Positions 36,039-45,519 are shown, counted from the first letter of the stretch. The stretch: DNA of 64,000 bases from Sphingomonas hankookensis (GCF_028551275.1 NZ_CP117025.1:2782001-2846000); one strand, 5' to 3'. The notes: generated by a model from the letters alone, not told the origin. Numbers and translations are program-made.

Positions 36039-36816
36039 GTGCGCCGAACCGCCCTCGCCCGCCTTCTGCCGCCGCTCTGCATCCTCGCCTCCTGCGCGCC
36101 GACCACCGCGCGGCGCCGCCGGTTCCCGTCCCGACGCCCGCCCCCTCGCCGGTCGCGCCTCCCCGGATCGTCACCCTGCCCCCGCCGGGCCGACCGGTCC
36201 CGTCGAACTTTGCGAGCGCGGCACGGTGCAGCGGACCGCCGATGGCCGGTTGTTCAACCATTTCCCCTATCCCGACATGCCGGCAACCGCGCTGATCGAC
36301 GCGCCGACGACGCTGGGCGGTTCGTGCAAGGTCCATCCCGCGATGGCCGACGATCTCGCCCGCCTGCTCGCCGCCGCCGATGCCGATCCCGCCATCGCCG
36401 GCACGCTGCGCGCCGTCTCCTGCCATCGGTCCGAAGCGTTGCAGCGCCAGACCTTTTGCGGCGGCATCGGCGCGAACGGATCGGGCAGCTTTGCCGAGCG
36501 TGCCTGGGCCTCGGCACCCCCGGGGCATAGCGAGCATTCGACCGGCTATGTCATCGACTTCGGCACCAGCACCGCCCCCGCCTGCAACGCCGAAGCCTGT
36601 TTCGCCGCCACGCCCGCCGGACGCTGGCTGCGCGCCAACGCCGCCCGCTTCGGCTTTGAAATGTCGTTCCCGGCGGGCAACAGGCAGCAGGTGAAGTGGG
36701 AACCGTGGCACTGGCGCTGGGTCGGCACGACGGCGAGCGCAGCCGGCGCGCCGCCCGCCCGCTCGATCTTCCTTCAGGCCCGCACCCGCTTCCCCGCCGA
36801 CCCGAAGGTCGATTAG
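36039..36816 (+). pseudogene. VanY-like D-Ala-D-Ala carboxypeptidase lipoprotein, frame-disrupted
   Basis: The C-terminal part (frame of 36187-36816) is a clear VanY-type peptidase: SCHRSEALQRQ, SEHSTGYVIDFG, and WEPWHWRWVG carry the metal and catalytic residues. Its N-terminus is split over two other frames. GTG 36039, with a GGAGA ribosome-binding site, opens a lipoprotein signal (RLLPPLCILASC). A Pro-rich linker (VPVPTPAPSPVAPPRIVTLP) lies in a second frame. Joining the three parts needs two shifts, each equal to one missing base, near 36105-36115 and 36180-36190. Either the gene is inactivated or the sequence has two errors in G+C-rich DNA. Confidence 0.7.
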
Positions 36817-36828
36817 GGCGGATCCACC

Positions 36829-37659
36829 CTACAGGGTCAACCGATAGCCATAGCCGATGCCGATCGTCGCCTGGACCCGCCGCCCGCGTTGCTCGATCAG
36901 CGGCGACTGTCCTGCCTTAATGCCCAGATAATCGACCCCACCGAAGACGGTGACGGCGCTGTTGCGATCGATCGGCCGGATCGCGCTGCCACCGATCCCG
37001 ACCGACGCCAGCCCGCCACCGGGCCGATACCGCGCCAGCCCGGTGCGCAGCGACTGTCCCGCGTCGATCCCGAAATAGGTCCGCAGATAATCGCCCGTGG
37101 CGAACGTCGCGCGCGGTCCCAGCGACCCGGCGATCCGCCCCGCCCGCCACGTCCGCGCGACCGAAACGTCGGCGACCGCCGCGTCATGCCCGCCAAAGCC
37201 CTGCCGCCCCTCACCCCGAACCCGCCATGCGCCCAGCCGCTTCTCGATAAAGCCGCCCGCCTCGCCGGCGACACCGACATCGCCCAGCCCGCGCAGCACG
37301 TCGCTGCCCCCGGTCAGCTGGAACGGCGATCCGCGCCCATCCTCGTCGCGCCCGAAGCGAATTTTCACCAGCGGCCCGGCCCGCCATCCGTCACGACGCA
37401 GCAGGTTCAACCCCACCCCGTCCGGCACAGACGCGAAGAAGACGTCTCGATAATGGACCCGCAGGTCGGGAAACAGCGACAGCGCCATGTCGCGCGATCC
37501 CTGCCATGCCGGGCTCAGCACCGGTGCCGCACCGACCGTGATGCTCCAACCATCGGGCGCCCCGCCCGCTCGCCCGGCAGCCGGCCCGCCGCTCTGCGCC
37601 AGCGCCGGAGTCGCGACAACCGCCAACACACCGATCCCGACCGAAAGCCGCATCGTCAT
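36829..37659 (-). CDS. MipA/OmpV family outer-membrane protein
   Basis: A 276-aa outer-membrane barrel with signal peptide MTMRLSVGIGVLAVVATPALAQ. Family features include WSITVGAAPVLSPAWQGSRD near the start and the terminal strand VQATIGIGYGYRLTL. MipA scaffolds murein enzymes in E. coli, but most relatives are uncharacterised. Its ATG overlaps the GH43 stop (ATGA), tying it to that gene. Confidence 0.9.
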   Translation of the reverse strand: MTMRLSVGIGVLAVVATPALAQSGGPAAGRAGGAPDGWSITVGAAPVLSPAWQGSRDMALSLFPDLRVHYRDVFFASVPDGVGLNLLRRDGWRAGPLVKIRFGRDEDGRGSPFQLTGGSDVLRGLGDVGVAGEAGGFIEKRLGAWRVRGEGRQGFGGHDAAVADVSVARTWRAGRIAGSLGPRATFATGDYLRTYFGIDAGQSLRTGLARYRPGGGLASVGIGGSAIRPIDRNSAVTVFGGVDYLGIKAGQSPLIEQRGRRVQATIGIGYGYRLTL

Positions 37660-38672
37660 TTTCCCCTCGCGCCCGCCGCGCTGCGCGGGGCCGTCACTCC
37701 GGCCTCGGTCTGGACCACCGGCTGCATCGTGCCGTCTGCGTTATAATGCAGCCGCTCGACCGTCACCGCCCGCCGCCCGATCGCGCCGTTCAGGTCGCCG
37801 ATCGCCAGCGTCGCATTGTGCAGGAACAGATACCAGTCGCCCTTATACTCCACGATCCCCGGATGGATGGTGAAGCTGTATTTGCCCGATCCGGTCAGCT
37901 CGCCGCGATAGGTCCACGGCCCCTTGATCGACGGCGCGGTGGCATAGGACACACGCTCGTCGCGATGCTTCGACCGGTCGAGCGAGGCATAGGTCAGGTA
38001 ATAGGTGCCCTTGCGCTCATGCAGCCACGGCCCCTCCTCGAAATGCGGCGGGGTGATCTCGGTGATCGGTCCGTCGATCTCGATCATGTTCGGCTTCAGC
38101 TTCGCGATATAGCATTGCCGGTTGCCCCATGCGATCCACGTCGTCCCATCCTTGTCGGTGAACACGGTCGGGTCGATGTCTTCCCAGCTATGCGTTCCCT
38201 TCGGCGTCATCTGGTTGGTGATCAGCGCCGCCCCCTTGGCATCGACGAACGGCCCGGTCGGCTTGTCGGCAACGGCGACCGCGATCGCCTTGCCCGGATG
38301 CGTGTCGTCATGCTCGACCGCAGCGTAGAACCAATACTTGCCGTTCTTGAAGACCGCCTGGCTCGCCCAGGCATCGGCCTTCGCCCATTTGAAATCGGCC
38401 ACCTTCATGATCGGTCCGTGATCGGTCCAATGGCGCATGTCGGTGGTCGAATAGACCAGCCATTCGCGCATGTTGAACATCTGGTCCCGCTCGGCCTGGT
38501 CATGCCCGACATACAGGTACAGCCGGTCGCCGACGACCAGCGGAGCGGGATCGGCGGTGAACTTGTCGCGGATGATCGGGTTGCTGCCCGGCACCGGCGC
38601 TGGCCGCTCCTGTGCCCCCGCCATCGTCGCCGCCGCGATCGTCAACGCACCCCATAACGCCATGCCGCGCAT
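37656..38672 (-). CDS. Glycoside hydrolase family 43 (arabinan/xylan-type)
   Basis: A 338-aa five-bladed propeller glycosidase. Signal peptide is MRGMALWGALTIAAATMAGA. Catalytic positions fit GH43: general base Asp in FTADPAP, pKa-setting Asp in WEDIDPTVF and acid Glu in FEEGPWLHERKG. Likely substrates are arabinose- or xylose-containing side chains. A LacI-type operator lies 39-52 bp upstream. Coupled to the MipA gene. Confidence 0.9.
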   Translation of the reverse strand: MRGMALWGALTIAAATMAGAQERPAPVPGSNPIIRDKFTADPAPLVVGDRLYLYVGHDQAERDQMFNMREWLVYSTTDMRHWTDHGPIMKVADFKWAKADAWASQAVFKNGKYWFYAAVEHDDTHPGKAIAVAVADKPTGPFVDAKGAALITNQMTPKGTHSWEDIDPTVFTDKDGTTWIAWGNRQCYIAKLKPNMIEIDGPITEITPPHFEEGPWLHERKGTYYLTYASLDRSKHRDERVSYATAPSIKGPWTYRGELTGSGKYSFTIHPGIVEYKGDWYLFLHNATLAIGDLNGAIGRRAVTVERLHYNADGTMQPVVQTEAGVTAPRSAAGARGK

Positions 38673-38710
38673 CGCTCTCTCCCATCATCGTTCTTTGCCA
38701 CGATGATAAC

Positions 38711-38724
38711 CGATAGCGCTAACA
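38711..38724. promoter_or_regulatory. LacI-type operator-like site upstream of the GH43 gene
   Basis: CGATAGCGCTAACA contains the palindromic core TAGCGCTA and closely resembles the xylose-responsive XylR operator reported in Caulobacter (recalled). It is in the divergent GH43/Crp-family gap. This predicts sugar-controlled expression of GH43 and MipA. Confidence 0.55.
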
Positions 38725-38860
38725 ATCCAAGCCATGCACCACCGGTCCCGTTACCGGACCGCTTCACGGCACCGGCGGAACCAAGCGACATCCGCAATCT
38801 TGGTTAGGTTGGTACGCCATGGACAAACCAGCCGCCGGCCGATCTCGGCAGGAGGAACCC

Positions 38861-39580
38861 ATGTCGAACACGCTAACGACCAAATTGACGAGTTTTTCCG
38901 ACCTGTCGGCCGAAGAAGCCGCAGCGCTGGATGCAGTCTGCAACGACACTTTCACCGTCAAGGGACGCGACCTGATCCGCGTGGGCGACCGCCCCGAACA
39001 GGTGTTCCTCGTGCTTAACGGCTGGGCCTGCCGCTACAAGGACCTGCCCGATGGCAAGCGGCAGATCCTCGCCTATCTGATCCCCGGCGACCTGTGCGAC
39101 CCGCACATCTTCATCTTCGAACAGATGGACCATTCGATCCGCGCCATCGGCGAAGCCCGCGTCGCGGCCATCCCGAAACAGGTGATCCTCGACCTGACCG
39201 AACGCTATCCGGCGCTCGCCCGGGGCCTCTGGTGGTCGGCACTCGTGGACGAAGCGGTCTCGCGCGAATGGCTGGTCAATGTCGCCCAGCGCGATTCCTA
39301 CACGCGCATGGCGCATCTGTTCTGCGAAATCTGGCTGCGCATGTGCCAGGTGAAGCTCACCACCGGCGGCACGTTCGACCTGCCGCTGACCCAGGAGCAG
39401 TTGGGCGACACGCTCGGCATCACGCCGGTGCACGTCAACCGCGTGTTGCAACGCCTGCGCGCCGAAGGGCTGGTGACCACCCGCGACCGGCGGATGACGA
39501 TCCACGACGTCGACGCGCTGAAGGCCGCCGCCGAATTCGACCCGCGCTACCTGCACCTCGACGCCCGGGCGGCGGCGTGA
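38861..39580 (+). CDS. Crp/Fnr family transcriptional regulator
   Basis: A 239-aa regulator with an N-terminal cyclic-nucleotide-binding-type barrel (IRVGDRPEQVFLVLNGWACR) and a C-terminal winged helix (LTQEQLGDTLGITPVHVNRVLQRL). There is no N-terminal cysteine cluster of the FNR type. ATG 38861 follows AGGAGG at ideal spacing; an upstream in-frame ATG at 38819 lacks one. The ligand is unknown. Confidence 0.93.
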   Translation: MSNTLTTKLTSFSDLSAEEAAALDAVCNDTFTVKGRDLIRVGDRPEQVFLVLNGWACRYKDLPDGKRQILAYLIPGDLCDPHIFIFEQMDHSIRAIGEARVAAIPKQVILDLTERYPALARGLWWSALVDEAVSREWLVNVAQRDSYTRMAHLFCEIWLRMCQVKLTTGGTFDLPLTQEQLGDTLGITPVHVNRVLQRLRAEGLVTTRDRRMTIHDVDALKAAAEFDPRYLHLDARAAA

Positions 39581-39611
39581 CGGGGCGACCTCCCGGCCGC
39601 CCCGCCATCGC

Positions 39612-40214
39612 TTATCCGAAGACCTTGGTCGCCAGTTCGGCGATCCGCTTGCCCTGATGCCGCGCACCGCCCAGCTCGATCTCGGTCGGCTGACGGCTGC
39701 CGTCGCCGCCGGCGATGGTCGACGCGCCGTACGGCGTGCTGCCGTTCACTTCGTCCAGCCCGGTATGGCCTTCATAGGCGTAATCGAGGCCGACGATCGT
39801 CATCCCGTGATGCATCAGGTTGGTAATGATCGAGAACAGCGTCGTTTCCTGCCCGCCATGCTGCGTCGCGGTCGAGGTGAAGGCGCCGCCGATCTTGTTG
39901 ACCAGCCCGCCCTTGGCCCACACGCCGCCGGTCGTGTCCCAGAACGCCGCCATCTGGCTCGACATCCGGCCATAGCGGGTGCCGGTGCCGACGATGATCG
40001 CGTCGTAGTTCGTCAGCTCGTTGGGATCGGTCAGCTCGGCATGATGGTCCGCGACGACGAAGCCCGCCGACTTGGCGACCTCCTCCGGCGCGGTTTCCTT
40101 GACGCGGCGGACGTCGACGTCCGCACCCGCCGACCGCGCACCCTCGGCGACCGCATCGGCCATCTTGGCGATATGGCCATAGGACGAATAATACAGGACC
40201 AGGACCTTCGACAT
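39612..40214 (-). CDS. wrbA: NAD(P)H:quinone oxidoreductase WrbA
   Basis: A 200-aa flavodoxin-fold FMN enzyme that reduces quinones by two electrons. Motifs: [20 protein letters not shown] (phosphate loop), [18 protein letters not shown] and [13 protein letters not shown]. It is 20 bp downstream of the pirin gene on the same strand, a common pairing in quinone stress defence. Confidence 0.95.
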   Translation of the reverse strand: MSKVLVLYYSSYGHIAKMADAVAEGARSAGADVDVRRVKETAPEEVAKSAGFVVADHHAELTDPNELTNYDAIIVGTGTRYGRMSSQMAAFWDTTGGVWAKGGLVNKIGGAFTSTATQHGGQETTLFSIITNLMHHGMTIVGLDYAYEGHTGLDEVNGSTPYGASTIAGGDGSRQPTEIELGGARHQGKRIAELATKVFG

Positions 40215-40234
40215 GTTCAGATGCTCCCTTCGGC

Positions 40235-40933
40235 TTATTCGGAATCGACCAGGACGATTTCGGCGTCCTCGGTCGCGGTGATGGTGACGGTCTGCCCGCC
40301 GGAAAGTGCGGCCCCGTCGCGCGCCTGAAAGGCGACGCCGTCGATGGTGATCGCGCCGGTCGCGGCGACGAGATAGGCGTGACGCCCGTCCCCCACGCTA
40401 TGTTCCACGCTTTCGCCAGCCTTCAACGTCGCGCCCAGCACCCGTGCCTCCGCCCGGATACGCAACGCATCGCCGTCTTCATCGAACCCGCTTGCCAGAG
40501 TAACAAACTTGCCCGACCGCTCGCCCTTGGGAAACGGCTTGGCCCCCCATGACGGCGCGCCGCCCTTCTGGCGCGGCTCGATCCAGATCTGGAAGATGCG
40601 GGTCGTTTCCGGCTCCAGATTATATTCGGCGTGGCGTACGCCGGTGCCGGCGCTCATCACCTGCACATCGCCTGCGGCCGTGCGGCCCTTGTTCCCCATC
40701 GAATCCTGATGGGTGATCGCGCCGGAGCGGACATAGGTGATGATTTCCATGTCCTTGTGCGGGTGCGGCGGGAAGCCGCTGTTCGCGGCGATCTCGTCGT
40801 CGTTCCACACCCGGATCGCGCCCCAGCCCATGCGGGCGGGGTCGTAATAATTGGCGAAGCTGAAATGGTGGCGGGCGTTCAGCCATCCGTGGTCGGCATG
40901 GCCCAGGCTGGTGAAGTCACGTTTGTCGATCAT
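40235..40933 (-). CDS. Pirin family protein
   Basis: A 232-aa bicupin. The N-terminal cupin metal site is visible as [14 protein letters not shown] and [10 protein letters not shown] (three His and a Glu). Some pirins are quercetinases; others act as regulators. It is in an operon with wrbA and divergent from a LysR gene. Confidence 0.93.
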   Translation of the reverse strand: MIDKRDFTSLGHADHGWLNARHHFSFANYYDPARMGWGAIRVWNDDEIAANSGFPPHPHKDMEIITYVRSGAITHQDSMGNKGRTAAGDVQVMSAGTGVRHAEYNLEPETTRIFQIWIEPRQKGGAPSWGAKPFPKGERSGKFVTLASGFDEDGDALRIRAEARVLGATLKAGESVEHSVGDGRHAYLVAATGAITIDGVAFQARDGAALSGGQTVTITATEDAEIVLVDSE

Positions 40934-41025
40934 GGTCGATCTCCTTGCTTGACCCCCAAGATAAGCGCGGCGATCATACCGTAAATGGAAACGTCGGAAA
41001 CCGATCGTTTCGCAGCGGAGGATAT

Positions 41026-41928
41026 ATGCGGCTCCCCGATTTCGAAGCCTGGGCGATGTTCGCCTGCGTTGTCGAGCACCGCTCGTTCAGCGCCGCCGCC
41101 CAGTCGATCGGCGTATCGAAGGCGACGGTGTCGAAGGCGGTCGCGCGGCTTGAGCTGTCGCTAGGCACCACCCTGTTCCACCGCACCTCGCGCCGCCTGA
41201 CACTGACCGATGCCGGCCAGTCGCTCGCCGAACGGGCCGCCCGCATCCTCGCCGAGGCGCAGGCGGCGGAGGAACAGGCGCGCGACGCCGCCGCTGCGCC
41301 CACCGGCCTGGTCAAGGTCGCCGCGCCCATGTCGTTCGGCCTCGCCCATATCGCGCCCGCGATCGCCGACTTCCTCAAACTCCATCCCGGTGTCGAGATC
41401 GACCTGACCCTGTCCGATGCGAAGGTCGACATCGTCGCCGAAGGGATCGACGTCGCGCTGCGCATCGCCGACCTGCACGACAGCACGCTGCGCGCCCGCC
41501 GCCTCGCCCCCGTCGCGATCAGGATCGTCGCGGCCCCCTCCTATTGGGACGCGCGCGGCCGTCCGGCGCACCCGGCCGATCTCGGCGACCATGACTGTTT
41601 CGGCTATACCAACCTGCCGAACGCGATCTGGCATTTCCGGCGGGGCACGGAGGAAGTGTCGGTCCGCCCGGCCGGCCCGCTCGCCACCAACAATGGCGAG
41701 GCGATGCTCCCCGCATTGTGCGCCGGCCTCGGCGTTGCGCGACTGCCGGACTTCCTGGTCGATGCCGATATCGCCGCGGGCAAGCTGGAAGCGGTGCTGG
41801 CCGACTGGGCCGGCGACGGTGTGGCGCTGCACCTCCTCACCCCGCCCGGCACGCTGCGTCCGGCACGCGTCGAGTCGCTGATCGAGTATCTGTCCGATCG
41901 CTTTCGCCGGTCCTGCAATCCGCGTTAA
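41026..41928 (+). CDS. LysR family transcriptional regulator
   Basis: A 300-aa regulator with N-terminal helix-turn-helix (HRSFSAAAQSIGVSKATVSKAVARLE) and a C-terminal substrate-binding domain. ATG 41026 has GGAGGA upstream. The 92-bp gap to the divergent pirin-wrbA operon is the likely site of its control; I did not find a convincing T-N11-A box. Confidence 0.93.
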   Translation: MRLPDFEAWAMFACVVEHRSFSAAAQSIGVSKATVSKAVARLELSLGTTLFHRTSRRLTLTDAGQSLAERAARILAEAQAAEEQARDAAAAPTGLVKVAAPMSFGLAHIAPAIADFLKLHPGVEIDLTLSDAKVDIVAEGIDVALRIADLHDSTLRARRLAPVAIRIVAAPSYWDARGRPAHPADLGDHDCFGYTNLPNAIWHFRRGTEEVSVRPAGPLATNNGEAMLPALCAGLGVARLPDFLVDADIAAGKLEAVLADWAGDGVALHLLTPPGTLRPARVESLIEYLSDRFRRSCNPR

Positions 41929-42016
41929 TTTTCCTAAACCTTGTCCGGCAACGGCCGTTTAGCCTTCCAGAACCCTTCATTCCGCTTAACCAACGGAATT
42001 TACGAAGTGTTTTCGA

Positions 42017-42031
42017 TTAGGAAGAAATTAA
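42017..42031 (+). promoter_or_regulatory. CtrA-box-like site upstream of ctrA
   Basis: TTAG-GAAGAAA-TTAA, followed by CC, fits the CtrA consensus TTAA-N7-TTAAC with one mismatch, 90 bp before the ctrA start. The surrounding 41929-42120 interval is unusually A+T-rich for this genome and probably carries the ctrA promoters. A second TTAACC lies at 41986. Confidence 0.5.
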
Positions 42032-42120
42032 CCTTTTGCCTTCATAGGTCTTTACGTTAATGTTTTTGCTGCGCGCCGGTCAGGGACGATAGCGCGCCGC
42101 GAAACGGGGGAACCAAGCCG

Positions 42121-42822
42121 ATGCGCGTGCTGTTGATCGAGGACGAGCCGACGACCGCCAAGGCGATCGAGCTCATGCTGACGACCGAGGGTTTCAATAT
42201 CTACACGACCGATCTGGGCGAAGAAGGCCTCGATCTGGGCAAGCTGTACGATTACGACATCATCCTGCTCGACCTGAACCTGCCCGACATGCACGGCTAT
42301 GACGTGCTAAAGAAGTTGCGGGTGGCGCGGGTGCAGACGCCGGTCCTGATCCTGTCGGGCATCGACGAGATGGATTCGAAGGTCCGCTCGTTCGGCTTCG
42401 GTGCCGACGATTATGTGACCAAGCCGTTCCACCGCGAGGAACTGATCGCGCGCATCCACGCGGTCGTCCGCCGCTCGAAGGGCCATTCGCAGTCGGTGAT
42501 CCGCACCGGCAAGCTCTCGGTGAACCTCGATGCCAAGACGGTCGACGTCGACGGCGCGCGCGTCCACCTGACGGGCAAGGAATATGCGATGCTCGAGCTG
42601 CTGTCGCTGCGCAAGGGCACCACGCTGACCAAGGAAATGTTCCTCAACCATCTCTATGGCGGGATGGACGAACCGGAACTCAAGATCATCGACGTCTTCA
42701 TCTGCAAGCTGCGCAAGAAGCTCAGCATGGCCTGCGAAGGCGACAATTATATCGAGACGGTCTGGGGCCGCGGCTATGTGCTGCGCGAACCGGACGAAAT
42801 GGCCGAAGCGGCGGTCGCGTAA
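42121..42822 (+). CDS. ctrA: Cell-cycle response regulator CtrA
   Basis: A 233-aa OmpR-type regulator. Receiver phospho-acceptor is D51 (ILLDLNLPD), with E8/D9 and K in YVTKPF; the winged helix has [17 protein letters not shown] and [12 protein letters not shown], characteristic of CtrA. It ends in AAVA, similar to the hydrophobic ClpXP-recognised end of Caulobacter CtrA. In sphingomonads CtrA mainly controls motility and related traits (recalled). A large palindromic repeat follows the gene. Confidence 0.97.
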   Translation: MRVLLIEDEPTTAKAIELMLTTEGFNIYTTDLGEEGLDLGKLYDYDIILLDLNLPDMHGYDVLKKLRVARVQTPVLILSGIDEMDSKVRSFGFGADDYVTKPFHREELIARIHAVVRRSKGHSQSVIRTGKLSVNLDAKTVDVDGARVHLTGKEYAMLELLSLRKGTTLTKEMFLNHLYGGMDEPELKIIDVFICKLRKKLSMACEGDNYIETVWGRGYVLREPDEMAEAAVA

Positions 42823-42850
42823 CGCGGCCACGCACCCCCGGTCTCCCACT

Positions 42851-42958
42851 CCGTTCGGTTCGAGCAGCTTCGAGCTTGTCGAGAAGCGTCCGTCGAGAAC
42901 GCCCAGTTTAGGGCACCGTCTTCTCGACCTCGGTTCTCGACAAGCTCGAACCAAACGG
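42851..42958. repeat. Large palindromic repeat, copy B (108 bp)
   Basis: The same family as copies A and C, lacking about 12 bp near the right end. Located just after ctrA, it may act as a 3' hairpin. Confidence 0.85.
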
Positions 42959-42990
42959 ACCTGCACGAGACGGTAATCCAACCTCTACAG

Positions 42991-43070
42991 TATCCCCGCG
43001 CAGGCGGGGATCCAGGGTCATCAGGCGATACCCTTTTCGGCGCTGGATTCCCGATACGACTACCAAGAAA
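42991..43070. repeat. REP-type palindrome
   Basis: TATCCCCGCGCAGGCGGGGA at the left and a partial complementary part with GGCGCTGGATTCCCG at the right. Together with copy B it fills the gap between ctrA and the L,D-transpeptidase; no gene seen. Confidence 0.7.
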
Positions 43071-43071
43071 A

Positions 43072-43743
43072 TCAGGCGGTAATCGCCCCACCCATCCCCA
43101 ACCTCTTGCCGTTGGTGATGATCACCCGATCCCCCAGCTTCGCTGCCCCGAACAGCTTCCGCGCGAACGCGGTCGGCACGCCGATGCAGCCATGAGTCGC
43201 CGCCCCCTCCTGCACATCGCTGCCATGGATCGAAATGCCGTCATTGGTCAGCCGCAGCATATAGGGCATCGGCGCGCCATAGAGGTTGCTGACATGGTCG
43301 GCATCCTTCTCGGTAATCTTGAGCGCGCCCAGCGGCGTCGGTTTCCAGTCCGCGCCGTACAGCACCACCGCCGCACCGATTTCATAGCCGTTGCGAAACA
43401 CCGACAGCGTCTGCGCATCGAGGTCGATCGTGATGACCAGCGGGCCCTTCGATGGCGCACCATCCTCGTCCCACACCCAGCGGCCATGGGTGAACGGCCC
43501 CTCGATATCCAGCACGCGGCGGACGACCATCGCCTCGGGCGCTGGCGTCGACACGGCGATGGGTGTGGCGACCGGAGCGGGCGCGGCCACCGGCACCGAA
43601 GCGGCCTTGGCTACCGGCTTGACCGGCGCGACGGCGGGCACCGGCCGCTCGACACCCAACAGCATCGCCGCCCCGCCCGCCGTGGCACCGACCACACCGA
43701 CCAGCAACGCCAGCCCCAATCCGGTTCGCAACGAAGCGCGCAT
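43072..43743 (-). CDS. L,D-transpeptidase (YkuD domain)
   Basis: A 223-aa membrane-anchored or secreted enzyme. The N-terminal hydrophobic segment (TGLGLALLVGVVGATAGGAAML) is followed by an Ala/Pro/Val linker and the YkuD domain with the catalytic motif HGSDVQEGAATHGCIGVP (active Cys). It probably forms 3-3 peptidoglycan cross-links or attaches proteins to murein. ATG 43743 starts the signal segment. Confidence 0.93.
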   Translation of the reverse strand: MRASLRTGLGLALLVGVVGATAGGAAMLLGVERPVPAVAPVKPVAKAASVPVAAPAPVATPIAVSTPAPEAMVVRRVLDIEGPFTHGRWVWDEDGAPSKGPLVITIDLDAQTLSVFRNGYEIGAAVVLYGADWKPTPLGALKITEKDADHVSNLYGAPMPYMLRLTNDGISIHGSDVQEGAATHGCIGVPTAFARKLFGAAKLGDRVIITNGKRLGMGGAITA

Positions 43744-43824
43744 CGTCCCTCCTGTCGCCCGTATGTAGGGCAAACGGCACAAGCGTACACCCCGGCGAAA
43801 CCCGCCGTATCAGGATGGCACATT

Positions 43825-43849
43825 AATCCTCCCCAGCACGGGGAGAATT
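43825..43849 (-). terminator. Hairpin abutting the amidohydrolase stop codon
   Basis: AATCCTCCCC-AGCA-CGGGGAGAATT, nearly identical to the hairpin at 34860-34884, and ending likewise on the first base of the stop codon. Confidence 0.6.
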
Positions 43850-45519
43850 TACCGCCCGGTCGCCTTCGGCTCCTCCTTCAGCGGCCAGGCCTTGTACCCG
43901 CCGACCCACGTTTCGATAACCCGCGTCGCGCGCAGTTCGGCCGGCGTCGCCGCCACCGGATCGCGATCGACCACGATGAAGTCCGCCTTCTGCCCCGGCA
44001 GCAGCGACCCGAACTTCTGTTCGGCGAAACCGGCAAACGCCGCGTCCTGCGTGAACGCCTTCCACGCCTGTTCGCGCGTGACCTTTTCTTCCGGGCGCCA
44101 GCCGCCCGGCGGCTGCCCGTTGGGGTCCTCGCGGGTGAACGCCGCCGCCCAGCCGACGAACGGGTTCGGGCTTTCGACCGGATAGTCCGACCCGAACGCC
44201 AGCCGCCCGCCGTCGCGCAGGACGGTCGCCCACGCATAGGCCCCGGTCAGCCGCGCCGGCCCCAGCCGCGCCTCGGCCATCATCCGGTCGCCGGTGGCGT
44301 GCACCGGCTGCATCGACGCGATGATGCCATTCTTCCCCAGACGCGGCAGGTCGGCGGGGTCGAGCACCTGCGCATGTTCGATCCGCCAGCGCCGGTCGTC
44401 CTTGTACGACGATGCCAGCTCGTCGATCGCGTCCAGCACCTGCCGGTTCGCCCGGTCGCCGATCGCATGGATCGCGAACTGGAACCCGTCCATCGTGCCC
44501 CGGCTCAACAGGTTGAGCAGCGTCGTATCGTTGATGAACGAAAGCCCGGTCTGCTTCGGCGCATCGCTATAGGGTGCCTTCAGCCACGCGCCGCGCGACC
44601 CCAGCGCGCCATCGGCGTACAGCTTGATCCCGCCCATGCGCAGCCGGTCGCCGTACAACCACGGCGTCGGCCCGGCCCCGGCGATGGTCAGCGCGGTGTC
44701 GAGGCCCGCGCCATAGCTCATGATCCGCACCCGCAGCTGGCCGATATCGCCCATCCGCCGGAACACCAGCCAGTCGTCGACCGACGTGCCCATGTCCGCC
44801 GTCGCGGTGATGCCGGTCGACAGCAACAGCTCCTGCGCCTTCAGGAACGCGGCGTTGCGTTCGCGCGGGGACGGCTTGGGCCTGGCCGCGTCGAACAGGC
44901 TGGCGGCGCTGTCGACGAACACCCCCGAAGGCTGTCCGTTCGGCAGCAATTCGATCCGCCCACCCGCCGGCGCGACCGTCCTGGCGGTGATCCCCGCCGC
45001 CTTCATCGCCGCGCTGTTCGCCCACACCGCATGGCCGTCGGCACGTTCGAGCAGCACCGGCTTGTCCCCCGCCGCCGCGTCCAGTTCGGCCGCAGTCGGA
45101 AAGCGCCCCAGCCCCCACGCCTCCTGGTTCCAGCCGCCGCCCAGGATCCACTGGCGATTGCCGTTGCTGCGCGCATAGGACTGGATCGCCGCCTGCGCAT
45201 CCGCCAGCGACCGCGTGTTCGACAGGTCGAGTTCCAGCGCCCGATAGCCCAGCGACATGACATGGCCATGCGCATCGATCATGCCCGGCATCACGATCCG
45301 CCCACCCATGTCGCTGCGCCAGTCGAGCTTTTTCGGCGCCTTCTCGCCCTTGGGCACCAGCCGCACGACCTTGCCGTCCTTGTCGACCAGGATGCCGCCG
45401 AAGCGCACCACCTGGCCCCGCGAATCCAGCGCCACGCCGTTGACGTTGTCCACCAGCCCATCGGCCTGCGCGGTTCCCGCCAGCAGCAGCGCGGCGACGG
45501 TGAGTACCGACCGGATCAC
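43849..45519 (-). CDS. Exported amidohydrolase (YtcJ-like, family 3)
   Basis: A 556-aa metal-dependent hydrolase. A signal peptide (IRSVLTVAALLLAGTAQA) follows the GTG start. MPGMIDAHGHVM is the metal-binding HxH motif, and IHAIGDRANRQVLDAI and FGSDYPVESPNPF are further family features. The substrate is unknown. The GTG overlaps the stop of the upstream dehydrogenase (GTGA). Confidence 0.88.
   Translation of the reverse strand: MIRSVLTVAALLLAGTAQADGLVDNVNGVALDSRGQVVRFGGILVDKDGKVVRLVPKGEKAPKKLDWRSDMGGRIVMPGMIDAHGHVMSLGYRALELDLSNTRSLADAQAAIQSYARSNGNRQWILGGGWNQEAWGLGRFPTAAELDAAAGDKPVLLERADGHAVWANSAAMKAAGITARTVAPAGGRIELLPNGQPSGVFVDSAASLFDAARPKPSPRERNAAFLKAQELLLSTGITATADMGTSVDDWLVFRRMGDIGQLRVRIMSYGAGLDTALTIAGAGPTPWLYGDRLRMGGIKLYADGALGSRGAWLKAPYSDAPKQTGLSFINDTTLLNLLSRGTMDGFQFAIHAIGDRANRQVLDAIDELASSYKDDRRWRIEHAQVLDPADLPRLGKNGIIASMQPVHATGDRMMAEARLGPARLTGAYAWATVLRDGGRLAFGSDYPVESPNPFVGWAAAFTREDPNGQPPGGWRPEEKVTREQAWKAFTQDAAFAGFAEQKFGSLLPGQKADFIVVDRDPVAATPAELRATRVIETWVGGYKAWPLKEEPKATGR

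Noticed and set aside
36097..36190. Programmed frameshift in the VanY-like gene
   Set aside because: Two successive shifts would be needed and no slippery heptamer with a downstream structure is apparent; mutation or sequence error is simpler.
33996..36530. Long open frame of about 844 codons on the plus strand
   Set aside because: It crosses antisense to the RcnB-like, msrC, arfB and RluA-type genes and reads as Arg/Pro-rich sequence; only its last part, from GTG 36039, matches a real lipoprotein signal.
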